Assembly: GCA_946480785.1 (NCBI GenBank)
Contig: CAMLLD010000106.1
Coordinates: forward strand, 1-15,655
Reading direction: 5' to 3'
Source of the DNA: an uncultured Blastocatellia bacterium
GTDB taxonomy: Bacteria; Acidobacteriota; Blastocatellia; Pyrinomonadales; Pyrinomonadaceae
DNA: 15,655 nt
Shown piece after piece: positions 9,176 through 15,655 of the stretch. The position numbers and the translations under genes are program-made. Below the pieces are notes generated by a model. That model had not been told where the DNA came from and ran no database searches. It worked only from the letters and a program-made list of their open reading frames with translations. Positions within the stretch are counted from its first letter, which is position 1, and each line of letters starts with the position of its first letter.

Positions 9176-9181
9176 GAGGAG
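9176..9181 (+). promoter_or_regulatory. Ribosome binding site that sets the VOC gene start
   Basis: GAGGAG lies 6 nt before the ATG at 9188. A TTG at 9182 in the same frame is only 0 nt from it and is unlikely to be the start. Confidence 0.75.
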
Positions 9182-9187
9182 TTGAAA

Positions 9188-9634
9188 ATGAAAATGATTC
9201 CGGCTATGCGAAAAGTCTGTTTTGTTATCTCGCTTCTGTTCCTCTCGTCGATGGCGTTGGGCCAAACGCCTGCGACGAAAATACTGTACGTCGGCGCGAT
9301 CTCGATCAATCCGTGCCAGGATGCAAAGGTTCTCGCGGACTGGTATTCGCGGTTTGGCATCGAGACCAAAGAATACAAAGGCGGATATTACGGCAAACTC
9401 GACACCGCCGCCGGCCTGTTTGCCTTTGGCATTCATCCCAGGAAAGCTGATGCCCCAACGAAATGTTCCGCGAGTATTTCAGTCGTGTATCGCGTTGAAG
9501 ATTTCGACGCGAGCTTGTCGGCCCTGAAGAGTAAGGGACTCGTGCCCGATAAGATCGAGAAGGATCCGAGCCAGGGCCAGTTTGCGCACTTTCATGATCC
9601 GGACGGCAACGAGGTGACTATCTGGGGGAAATAG
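9188..9634 (+). CDS. Exported VOC (glyoxalase/bleomycin-resistance fold) protein
   Basis: A 148-residue protein with an N-terminal signal peptide (hydrophobic VCFVISLLFLSSMALGQ, about residues 10-26) and one vicinal-oxygen-chelate domain after it. Family marks include the opening strand KILYVGAISI, a DAKVLADWYSRFGIE helix, VVYRVEDFDASLSALKSKG at about 99-117 and the closing HFHDPDGNEVTIWGK at 134-148, whose Glu142 is the usual metal-ligand position. VOC proteins include lyases, dioxygenases and drug-binding proteins; nothing here fixes a substrate. Export is less usual, since most family members are cytosolic. Two such modules are needed for a full site, so a dimer is expected. The gene follows a kinase remnant and may have lost its former operon partner. 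Confidence 0.85.
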   Translation: MKMIPAMRKVCFVISLLFLSSMALGQTPATKILYVGAISINPCQDAKVLADWYSRFGIETKEYKGGYYGKLDTAAGLFAFGIHPRKADAPTKCSASISVVYRVEDFDASLSALKSKGLVPDKIEKDPSQGQFAHFHDPDGNEVTIWGK

Positions 9635-9636
9635 TG

Positions 9637-10812
9637 TCACGCATTTGCCAAATCAGTTAAGCGGCAGATGAAGCCCCAACCGCCACCAATTTCACTGACC
9701 GCCAGCATCAATTCGTTGTGACCTTTTCTTAACGGGAGATAGACAGCATCGTTCTCCGGATTCACTATGCCGAGGAATCCGGGATCGCGGAAATACTGCG
9801 CGCTGCGGCCGCGGTAAAGAATCCGGCCGTTCAGGAAAACGCTGACCTCATCGCTGTAACCGATGTAAAGCCTCTTCACCTGATCGCGATCGGAGTCGAT
9901 GGTGGTTTTGGCATATAGGACCTTCGTACCCGGTTGCGGCTCCAACCGTTTCGAAAAGTCGTTAGCAAACGACACTCGCAAATGTGGCGCTTCGCGATAA
10001 CGATATAGCACCACGAACCCGGGTGGTTCGGCTTCCACTTCCTGCCATTGAATCGCGTTCATTTCCGCGGTGGTGAGCGGACGTTCCAGATTCCGCGCGA
10101 GCGCATCGTACGAAGGCGAGATACTCCACTTAGTCAACGTGTCCGGAGGTATGGCCGGGTAATGTCGCTCCCAACGGACTGCCGGAGTTTCGTGTACTTC
10201 AAAGTTGGAGAAATATGTCGCGCCGGTAAGGACGTATAGCGCCAGCTTCCCCTGTTGAACACCGCTCTTTAGATCGTTCATGACGAGGGCCGGATGGTCC
10301 ATGTCTTTGACGAAGAGTTTGGCTTGCGCACCGGTGACTTCCACGCGTAAGTGAAACCAGACATCTTTTGGAATGTCGACCGCAGCGGTAAAGCCTGGTC
10401 CATTGTAAATCTGCCAGTTAGCGCCCGTGTTCAGCACTGGTGTGTACTGGATTGCATCCGGCAGACCGGATTTATGTTGCCGCAGGTAGACCCATTCGCC
10501 GTTTGCGCCATCCTCGGTGAGACGAAACTGAATACCGAAGAAGCCACGCGTGGCGGGTGTTGCAACGTCGACATCGATCACCGCATCGCGCATTTGAAAA
10601 TCCTTCAGGGTTGCGGCTCCGCCGTCGAGGAAGAGAGACTTGCGATTCTGGTATTCGGTTGCTTTGGCCTGCCCTTCCAATTCCCAGCGTGGCGAGTCTG
10701 GCGCAATCGCTTGCGCTTGCTCAGCTCGCGCCTGGACCACTTGGGTCAGTGTTGTGGTGACGATAATTAGAAGTAGCAGCTTGAAAAGATGGAGACTTAT
10801 TTTGAGCGGCAT
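9637..10812 (-). CDS. Exported LamG/DUF1080-like beta-sandwich protein of unknown function
   Basis: A 391-residue protein. Residues about 5-28 form a signal peptide. Residues about 40-206 resemble a concanavalin-like (LamG or 3-keto-disaccharide hydrolase, DUF1080) sandwich: FQMRDAVIDVDVATP, GFFGIQFRL, WVYLRQHKSG, DVWFHLRVEVTGAQAKLFV and TYFSNFEVHE are its strand-like segments. The C-terminal part (about 295-388) is also beta-rich; KRLYIGYSDEVSVFLNGRIL and LPLRKGHNELMLAVSE resemble the jelly-roll sugar-binding domains found beside glycoside hydrolases. Together this suggests a periplasmic or surface carbohydrate-related protein, but I see no certain catalytic residues. Its stop is 2 nt from the stop of the convergent VOC gene, and it diverges from the AraC-family gene, which may control it. 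No strong ribosome binding site is seen. Confidence 0.8.
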   Translation of the reverse strand: MPLKISLHLFKLLLLIIVTTTLTQVVQARAEQAQAIAPDSPRWELEGQAKATEYQNRKSLFLDGGAATLKDFQMRDAVIDVDVATPATRGFFGIQFRLTEDGANGEWVYLRQHKSGLPDAIQYTPVLNTGANWQIYNGPGFTAAVDIPKDVWFHLRVEVTGAQAKLFVKDMDHPALVMNDLKSGVQQGKLALYVLTGATYFSNFEVHETPAVRWERHYPAIPPDTLTKWSISPSYDALARNLERPLTTAEMNAIQWQEVEAEPPGFVVLYRYREAPHLRVSFANDFSKRLEPQPGTKVLYAKTTIDSDRDQVKRLYIGYSDEVSVFLNGRILYRGRSAQYFRDPGFLGIVNPENDAVYLPLRKGHNELMLAVSEIGGGWGFICRLTDLANA

Positions 10813-10941
10813 GGCTCATCTACGGCTGCAACATGCAAAAGGTTTCTAAGACTATTCCAGATGCTCAACGGTAGTTTCGCGTGCGTGATAGTATCTACCG
10901 AAAATTTGGATCGATCGCGCTGTCACGACAGAAAACTTTCT
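10813..10941. promoter_or_regulatory. Divergent promoter region between the LamG-like and AraC-type genes
   Basis: These 129 bp separate two divergently read genes and should hold both promoters. A regulator that faces a target gene often binds such a region. I see no clear -10/-35 boxes or operator repeat, so this call rests on arrangement. Confidence 0.45.
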
Positions 10942-11754
10942 ATGCACTTGCCCTACAAACGCTTGCACGGTGACGTTGTAGTAAACACGTCGGTCGCGGG
11001 ATTGACGTTGAGTGAGACGTCTTATCCTCCAGATCTAAAACTCCCGAAACATTCCCACGAACAGGCTTATTTTTGTTTCGTGCTGGCTGGTGGTTTTATC
11101 GAGGATTATGGAAAACGCTCGCGCTCGTGTCGCCCGTCGACGTTGATTTTTCATCCTTCAGGTGAGACGCACTCCGACAGCTTCTATTCGGACACCCGTT
11201 GCTTCAATATCCAGATGAACACTGAGTGGACCAGGCGCTACGCGGATCACTTGCCTGCCCTGGACAGTGCGGCTCATTTTTACGGCGGGTTCCTGGCCCA
11301 TACTGCGCAACGCTTCTACGATGAATTTCGGCAGCCTGATGATTTTTCGTCATTGGTGATCGAGGGTCTGACCCTGGAAATGTTAGCTGGGTTGTTGCGT
11401 CGTTCTTCGAAAGAAGGCGAACACACAATGCCGCGCTGGCTGCAAAAAGTGAGAGATCTTCTGCACCAGCGGTTCAACGAGCCATTAACATTGAGCGAGA
11501 TCGCAGATGTCGCCGGAGTGCATCCTGCTCACCTCTGCCGCGAGTTCCGCCGGCATTATCGTTGTACAGTCGGTGACTACGTTCGTAAGTTACGCATTGA
11601 TTACGCCAGTCGAAGACTATCGTCGTCCGACGCTTCATTGAGCGAGATCGCTGCGGAAGCCGGCTTCTTCGACCAAAGCCACTTCGCCAGAACATTCAAT
11701 GCGCTGGTCGGCACAACTCCCCGCCGCTATCGCATCGCACTGCGCGCGCGCTAG
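10942..11754 (+). CDS. AraC-family transcriptional regulator
   Basis: A 270-residue regulator. An N-terminal cupin-like sensing domain (about 16-90) carries LPKHSHEQAYFCFVLAGG and LIFHPSGETHSDSF. The C-terminal DNA-binding domain has both helix-turn-helix units: LTLSEIADVAGVHPAHLCRE at about 182-201, and LSEIAAEAGFFDQSHFARTF at about 233-252 with the usual ending TPRRYR. Such proteins bind promoter DNA and usually activate nearby genes on sensing a small molecule; the ligand is unknown. I chose ATG 10942, since the cupin domain begins shortly after it. An in-frame ATG at 10789 would overlap the divergent gene's coding start and add 51 poorly structured residues; ATG 10861 is also possible. 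None has a convincing ribosome binding site. Confidence 0.9.
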   Translation: MHLPYKRLHGDVVVNTSVAGLTLSETSYPPDLKLPKHSHEQAYFCFVLAGGFIEDYGKRSRSCRPSTLIFHPSGETHSDSFYSDTRCFNIQMNTEWTRRYADHLPALDSAAHFYGGFLAHTAQRFYDEFRQPDDFSSLVIEGLTLEMLAGLLRRSSKEGEHTMPRWLQKVRDLLHQRFNEPLTLSEIADVAGVHPAHLCREFRRHYRCTVGDYVRKLRIDYASRRLSSSDASLSEIAAEAGFFDQSHFARTFNALVGTTPRRYRIALRAR

Positions 11755-11828
11755 CCGGACGTCAACCGAATGCAATTCCGCATTTCCTGTACAAGAGCTT
11801 AAGAGTGGCCGCGTGGTAGATTTCCGGC

Positions 11829-13850
11829 ATGAGATACGCCGCCGCTCTGGTGTTTTCGATCATCTCCTGCTCGCTCTTGGTTTGTGAGGCGCATGCGTCT
11901 CCGCCTTTCAGTGCAGTTCCCTCATACGAACTCGCAGCAAACATTTCGCCTGACACTCATCACCTCGACGTAAACGGGACGATCGTTTTGCCTCCCGCCA
12001 AGGACTCGCGCCAATCCGTCAAACTCGTTTTGAGTGATGTCATGAAAGAACTGCGCGTTGAAGTCCTCGAACCGAGAGCGAGCGCAGGCGAGGCGAGACT
12101 TGAACCACACGCCAACGATGAAGCAATTACGTGGACAGTGTTCCCGATGCACCCGATTCCCGCGGGCGAAGCGGTGCGGTTGCGTTTCGTTTATCAAGGT
12201 GGTGAGCAAACTCGCTTTGTCTTCTACATCGGTGCGGAGGGCTCGTTCGCGGGCGGTAACAACACCGCGTGGTACCCGCAAGTCGAGCGCGACGCGCGCG
12301 CGGTCGGAGTACTGCGGTTCTCTGTCCCCGCGGGTTTTTCAGTTTTTTCGCAAGGTGAAGAAATTAGCGGCGATCCGGCGCCAACAGCGAGAGCAAAATT
12401 CAATTTCAGAATCACGCGCCCATCCTATTTTTCATTTGCTGCCGCGCGTTACACGGTCGAACGACAGCGCGCGACCGGAACTCCAACCTCCGCTTACCTG
12501 CTTCGTCCTCGCCCGCATGCAAGCGCTCTCCTGAATAATTGCGCGCGGGTTTTTGCTGCACTCACGCAGGAGTTTGGCCAAAGCCCTTACGGCAAGTTCG
12601 CCCTCGTCGAAGTGCCAACCGAACAAGCGGCACGCGCTCGTTTCGACGGCGCGAGTGGCGAAGGTTTCATCTTCATCAATAGCAGCTTCGTCGACGCCGA
12701 TTTCAACGTCGCGTATTTCGGACACGAGCTGGCCCATCAATGGTGGGGTGTCGCAATCGGCAGAAAGTGGTGGGAAGGTTCACGCGGGCGTCTGATGCTC
12801 GATGAAGCGATGGCGCAATACGGCTCGTTGCGTGCGGTGGAAATGATCGAGGGCGCGCGAACTGCCGAGCGTTATCGCCGCATCGGTTATCCCGGCTACA
12901 TAGATTTTCATAACGCCGAAGGCTACTTCATGGTTGAAGCAGGTGGGTTGGACCACAAGCTTTCCGATCTGCCGGATGGCGAAGTGTCACGCATCCTCGC
13001 GGACAGCAAAGGTTTTCTCGTCTTTGACATGCTGTCGCGCACAGTCGGGCGCGAAGTGTACCGGCGTCTACTGCACGACATTGTGAGACGCTATGCGTTC
13101 AGCAATCTCTCATGGGACCAGTTTCTGCGGCTGATTGAAAATGGCGCTCACACAAATCTACAGTGGTTTTACACGCAGTGGTTCGAGCGCACCGGAACGC
13201 CGGAGTGGGAGCTTGACTGGCGCCAGGAAGCAAACTCGTTGCGGGGAGTGATTACGCAGTCGCCGCCCTTTTATCGCGTCACTGTCGACTTGCTTATAGA
13301 AGGAGATCAACGGACGCTTCTGCGACCCATCGAGCTCCGGGGCGCGCGCACTGAGTTTGTGTTACCAGTCGATTTTCGCGCGCGTGCTGTCAACGTTGAT
13401 CCACAGTTTCTCGTGTTGCATAGAACGCCGGAGTATCGCGCGCTACGTTCTGCGATGGGCGCGTACCTGCGTTCAAACCTGGAGCGTGAGCAAGGAAAGT
13501 TTGACGTCGCGGAGAAATTATTGCTGGATGCTTTAGCGCAGGAAACGGGGCCGGACCTGTATGGAGCGCGATTTACGATCGAACTGGGATTGGGACAGTT
13601 GCTGGTCGCACAAAATAAATTTGCCGCAGCGCGGAAGCATCTCGAGGCGGCGTTAGCAACTCCAACGCGCCGCGCGAACGTCTTGCCCTGGGCCTACTAT
13701 TATCTTGCTACCGCCGCAAAAGGATTGAACGATGAAGCGCTGCTACGACGCGCCGTTGCAGATGCAATCACAGCGGAGACCAACGCGGGCGGTCGCTCGA
13801 CGGTATCACGGCAAGCCCGCGCTCTCCTGCCGGCCGCCCCGATACAATAA
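11829..13850 (+). CDS. Exported M1-like (gluzincin) metallopeptidase with C-terminal TPR-like region
   Basis: A 673-residue protein. Residues 1-23 form a signal peptide ending near AHA. Residues about 30-210 look like the beta-sandwich N-terminal domain of M1 aminopeptidases. The zinc site is HELAH at 299-303 inside GHELAHQWWG, with Glu326 in LMLDEAMAQY as likely third ligand, so peptide hydrolysis in the periplasm is expected. Two oddities: the spacing between the second His and the Glu is 22 residues rather than 18, and the position of the GxMEN substrate-binding motif is occupied by GASGEGFIFI (274-283), which lacks MEN. A region of paired helices at about 545-660 (GKFDVAEKLLLDAL, NKFAAARKHLEAALA) is TPR-like. 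Start chosen by the signal peptide; ribosome binding site weak. Confidence 0.88.
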   Translation: MRYAAALVFSIISCSLLVCEAHASPPFSAVPSYELAANISPDTHHLDVNGTIVLPPAKDSRQSVKLVLSDVMKELRVEVLEPRASAGEARLEPHANDEAITWTVFPMHPIPAGEAVRLRFVYQGGEQTRFVFYIGAEGSFAGGNNTAWYPQVERDARAVGVLRFSVPAGFSVFSQGEEISGDPAPTARAKFNFRITRPSYFSFAAARYTVERQRATGTPTSAYLLRPRPHASALLNNCARVFAALTQEFGQSPYGKFALVEVPTEQAARARFDGASGEGFIFINSSFVDADFNVAYFGHELAHQWWGVAIGRKWWEGSRGRLMLDEAMAQYGSLRAVEMIEGARTAERYRRIGYPGYIDFHNAEGYFMVEAGGLDHKLSDLPDGEVSRILADSKGFLVFDMLSRTVGREVYRRLLHDIVRRYAFSNLSWDQFLRLIENGAHTNLQWFYTQWFERTGTPEWELDWRQEANSLRGVITQSPPFYRVTVDLLIEGDQRTLLRPIELRGARTEFVLPVDFRARAVNVDPQFLVLHRTPEYRALRSAMGAYLRSNLEREQGKFDVAEKLLLDALAQETGPDLYGARFTIELGLGQLLVAQNKFAAARKHLEAALATPTRRANVLPWAYYYLATAAKGLNDEALLRRAVADAITAETNAGGRSTVSRQARALLPAAPIQ

Positions 13851-13860
13851 CAGAGCAATT

Positions 13861-14367
13861 ATGATCAGATCACAAACTGGCCCAGACCTGCCTCGTAATG
13901 ACAATCAAGTACGGATTCAAATCCGCGTCACGAGTTCAACCACGACAACCAAAGAAACAACTTGGGCTCGACATCTAGGCGACGATCTGTATGAGCTCAA
14001 GGGTCCTTTACACCTGTTCGTCGGTTTCCACCCGCACGACATTGTGAGAGCTAAAACCGTGCCAGGCGAATCTGTTCCTTCTGTAATCGAGGTTGTGAAG
14101 AAAAGTGGTTATAAGACCTTACACATCCTTTTTAATAAAGGCGCGTCCAATGAGCAGCAGCGAATGATCCTCGACCGCCTACGTGAATTTGGGGCTGAAG
14201 ACGAAGGACCATTCGAGCGCTTTTACACTATCGTTCTCTCACCGAATGCTAATTACGAAACAGTAATCGCTTATCTGAATTCCGAGAAGCATCGGGGCGC
14301 AATCATTTACGAGCCGGATGTACCGCTCAGCACGCTGCTGCGGTCACACTTCACGAGTTCTGACTAA
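13861..14367 (+). CDS. DUF4265-like protein
   Basis: A 168-residue soluble protein without signal peptide. The run TWARHLGDDLYELKGPLHLF, then FHPHDIVRAKTVPGESVP and VVKKSGYKTLHILF resembles DUF4265 (LWAxxLGDxxYxLxNxPF, GDVVxA, SGxxTxRV). The rest has an alternating helix-strand pattern and ends EPDVPLSTLLRSHF. Function of the family is unknown. ATG 13861 lies 10 nt after the stop of the peptidase gene, so the two are probably co-transcribed and end at the terminator downstream. Reading could begin further upstream inside the peptidase gene, but those residues are basic, low-complexity and overlap coding sequence, so I rejected that. Confidence 0.75.
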   Translation: MIRSQTGPDLPRNDNQVRIQIRVTSSTTTTKETTWARHLGDDLYELKGPLHLFVGFHPHDIVRAKTVPGESVPSVIEVVKKSGYKTLHILFNKGASNEQQRMILDRLREFGAEDEGPFERFYTIVLSPNANYETVIAYLNSEKHRGAIIYEPDVPLSTLLRSHFTSSD

Positions 14368-14426
14368 TAGCACCATCGGGCGAGTCGCAGAAAGCTATTT
14401 GAGAACCCATTACTTAAATTACCATT

Positions 14427-14466
14427 AGGGGCACCACTCAGTCCTGAGCGATGCCCCCTGTTTTGT
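14427..14466 (+). terminator. Intrinsic terminator after the peptidase/DUF4265 pair
   Basis: GGGGCA (14428-14433) pairs with TGCCCC (14452-14457), and an inner CTCAG/CTGAG stem closes the loop. CTGTTTTG follows on the plus strand. The minus-strand side has no T-tract, so it acts on the plus-strand genes. Confidence 0.8.
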
Positions 14467-14494
14467 ATCTACTGACGTCGTCTCCCTCACCGCT

Positions 14495-15118
14495 TCACGG
14501 TGCGACTTTCGTTGCGTGTTCACTCCAACCACTCTGCCCACCGGCACCCACGGCCGCTACTCGAAACCAGTAGCGCTTTCCGGTCATCAAGCTATTAATC
14601 GTCTTACTCGCAGACGTCGCAATCCCAACATGCGTCCAACTACCCGGTGTTGCCGGATCGACGCTCGACTCGATCACATAACTGCGCGCATTCGGAACCC
14701 GTTTCCAGAACAGATCGATCACCCCGTCGTGCTCTCCCACCGTCGCACCAACTCCGTCCGGCGGCGGTGGAATAGTCGGCGCGGAAGGAGCGGCCTTCGC
14801 CTCCATGCCGGCACTCGTAATCAGCGTGGCATCTTTCCCGGCGACGCTTTCAACATACCCGGCGAGTTGCGTCAACAGTTGGTCCACTCGCGCTTCGGCG
14901 TTGTTCTGCGTACCGCTGCGCGTCGCCATTTCCGATTTGGCTGCCTGGACCAAGCCAAAGGCCCTCTCCAGTTCATCCAAACCGGTCGCTATATCCGACA
15001 ATGGTGGGGTCGGACTCGCAAAACTCGCGTTGTTTGTCATCGCCGTAACGATTTGCCGCCCTTTCGCAAGCTTCTCAGTGATTGAAAGTCTTCCGAGATT
15101 TAATCTGATTCTGGGCAT
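14495..15118 (-). CDS. Fibronectin type III domain protein with helical N-terminal region
   Basis: A 207-residue protein without a signal peptide. Residues about 1-108 are mostly helical (RLSITEKLAKGRQIVTAMTN, then AATGLDEL-type and VDQLLTQLAGYVESVAG helices). A Pro-rich linker (PSAPTIPPPPDG) leads to one fibronectin type III domain (about 122-207) with VIDLFWKRVPNARSYVIE, SWTHVGIATS and GKRYWFRVAAVGAGGQSGWS, the usual YxFRVxAxxxxGxSxWS pattern. Proteins of this form are common in Bacteroidota and Acidobacteriota and have no settled function; a structural or surface-binding role is a guess. It stands alone between a convergent terminator and a long non-coding region, so it has its own promoter upstream. 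Confidence 0.85.
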   Translation of the reverse strand: MPRIRLNLGRLSITEKLAKGRQIVTAMTNNASFASPTPPLSDIATGLDELERAFGLVQAAKSEMATRSGTQNNAEARVDQLLTQLAGYVESVAGKDATLITSAGMEAKAAPSAPTIPPPPDGVGATVGEHDGVIDLFWKRVPNARSYVIESSVDPATPGSWTHVGIATSASKTINSLMTGKRYWFRVAAVGAGGQSGWSEHATKVAP

Positions 15119-15124
15119 AACATT

Positions 15125-15131
15125 TCTCCTT
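15125..15131 (-). promoter_or_regulatory. Ribosome binding site of the fibronectin type III gene
   Basis: AAGGAGA on the minus strand, 6 nt before the ATG at 15118; a strong Shine-Dalgarno that fixes the start. Confidence 0.85.
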
Positions 15132-15167
15132 CAATCGAATTGCAACTCGAATCAACCACGGGATGCT

Positions 15168-15262
15168 TTGAACTCCGCACGGGTTTTCTAAACCCAGACG
15201 GGGTTTGTATTGAACTCGACTGAAACTGATTAGCCTGTGACGAATTGCAGATTGAACTCCGC
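15168..15262 (+). repeat. Three direct repeats at exact 42-bp spacing
   Basis: TTGAACTCCGC (15168-15178), TTGAACTCGAC (15210-15220) and TTGAACTCCGC (15252-15262) start exactly 42 bp apart. The second and third continue as similar sequence (CTGAAACTGA and CTGGAACTGA). The spacing is four helical turns, so all copies face the same side of the DNA. They lie upstream of the fibronectin type III gene. Confidence 0.6.
15181..15207 (-). promoter_or_regulatory. Two mutually exclusive hairpins in the leader of the fibronectin type III gene
   Basis: Reading the minus strand, AAACCC, GGGTTT and AAACCC occur in order. The middle GGGTTT can pair with the first copy (loop CGTCT or similar) or with the last (loop AGA), but not with both. 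This lies 63-90 nt before the start codon, where such a choice could affect expression. Stems are only 6 bp, and no T-tract follows. Confidence 0.45.
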
Positions 15263-15278
15263 TGGAACTGACTTCAAT

Positions 15279-15307
15279 TCGCGAGATCTTAAACAAGATC
15301 TTCGCGA
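15279..15307. repeat. Long inverted repeat with 4-nt loop
   Basis: TCGCGAGATCTT pairs with AAGATCTTCGCGA around the loop AAAC, with one bulged base. It lies about 160 bp upstream of the fibronectin type III start. No T-tract follows on either strand, so it is more likely an operator or a processed-RNA structure than a terminator. Confidence 0.6.
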
Positions 15308-15549
15308 TCTCAATCAGTCCAAAACCGATTCAATCTGCTTTTCGCCTCAGTGCAATCAAGCCGTGGTTAACACAATGGGGAGATCGAGGAAGCTCAACGA
15401 AGGTGAACCACTCTGGGTCGTGGTCCACCCGCGTCAAACCAAGTGAGCGAAAGATAAAACAAGGATCAGACAAACCATTACTGTACTCACTTCAGCAATG
15501 GTCACTCGAACGCGAATAGTTTATGCAGAGACGCAATTACTACCAGCAT

Positions 15550-15576
15550 TCGGTTTTGGCCTTTGACCAAAATGCT
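15550..15576 (-). terminator. Hairpin just after the stop of the partial gene at the right edge
   Basis: On the minus strand AGCATTTTGG pairs with the CCAAAA…AATGCT arm, with a 3-4-nt bulge, and the stem overlaps the stop codon. It may end transcription or protect the 3' end; no T-run follows, so the call is tentative. Confidence 0.4.
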
Positions 15577-15655
15577 AGAAAGGACTCGCGAACAATTCAC
15601 TCTCGATCAGCGCAATCTGAGCATCGACCATTCCATACAGGTTCAACTCGCCGCA
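15575..15655 (-). CDS. C-terminal end of an unidentified gene (partial)
   Basis: The last 26 codons and TAG stop of a minus-strand gene whose body lies beyond the window. It reads …CGELNLYGMVDAQIALIESE and ends LFASPF. The hairpin directly after the stop supports it as a real gene end. Too short to assign to a family. Confidence 0.5.
   Translation of the reverse strand, partial: CGELNLYGMVDAQIALIESELFASPF

Larger units (their letters stand above)
15119..15574. other. Non-coding region upstream of the fibronectin type III gene
   Basis: A 456-bp stretch without a convincing gene. Besides the hairpins and repeats listed separately, it holds a short open frame at 15237-15446 (plus strand) that I do not trust: no ribosome binding site, and it crosses the inverted repeat. 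The right part (15447-15574) shows nothing recognisable apart from the hairpin after the last gene. Confidence 0.5.

Noticed and set aside
10789..10941. Longer start for the AraC-family gene at ATG 10789
   Set aside because: It would overlap the start of the divergent gene and add residues unlike the family; no ribosome binding site.
13732..13860. Upstream extension of the DUF4265-like gene
   Set aside because: It lies within the peptidase gene in another frame and encodes basic low-complexity residues.
15237..15446. Short plus-strand open frame of 69 codons
   Set aside because: No ribosome binding site, no recognisable family, and it runs through the inverted repeat.

Overview
The window (about 55-57% GC by eye) has the look of a Gram-negative soil bacterium. 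I favour Acidobacteriota, perhaps Blastocatellia. The grounds are the many Sec-exported proteins of unassigned role (TPR/DUF4034-like, LamG-like, exported M1-like peptidase), the helical-plus-fibronectin-III protein, and a palindromic repeat read in frame inside genes. This placement is inference; no rRNA or marker gene is present.

Layout. (1) Positions 1-6918, minus strand: a multimodular nonribosomal peptide synthetase, C-A-T-C-A-T-C..., running off the window's left edge. It starts at 6918. Its first adenylation domain is broken by a frameshift near 4305-4312, where about 11 nt are missing between core motifs A7 and A8. The rest of the megagene is then open in the other frame to position 1, over 1,430 codons without a stop. 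Two near-identical 58-bp imperfect palindromes (1-56, cut by the window edge, and 3335-3392) lie in frame at the same place in two successive condensation domains and are absent from the first. A short 18-bp tandem repeat interrupts the second adenylation domain (1776-1829). (2) 7238-8728, minus: an exported TPR protein with a DUF4034-like C-terminal half. (3) 8847-9169, plus: the eroded remnant of a phosphotransferase (APH-like) gene, followed by an exported VOC/glyoxalase-fold protein (9188-9634). (4) 9637-10812, minus, and 10942-11754, plus: a divergent pair, an exported LamG-like protein and an AraC-family regulator. (5) 11829-14367, plus: an exported M1-like metallopeptidase and, 10 nt downstream, a DUF4265-like cytosolic protein, closed by a good intrinsic terminator (14427-14466). 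(6) 14495-15118, minus: a fibronectin type III protein whose upstream region holds two mutually exclusive hairpins, three direct repeats spaced exactly 42 bp, and a long inverted repeat. (7) 15575-15655, minus: the last 26 codons of an unidentified gene, with a hairpin just after its stop.

How the genes work together. Only the NRPS is clearly a pathway gene; no tailoring, export or phosphopantetheinyl transferase gene lies on its upstream side, so the rest of the cluster would be beyond position 1. The remaining genes look like ordinary chromosomal neighbours with little shared function. The most unusual signal is the pair of protein-coding palindromes placed identically in two condensation domains.
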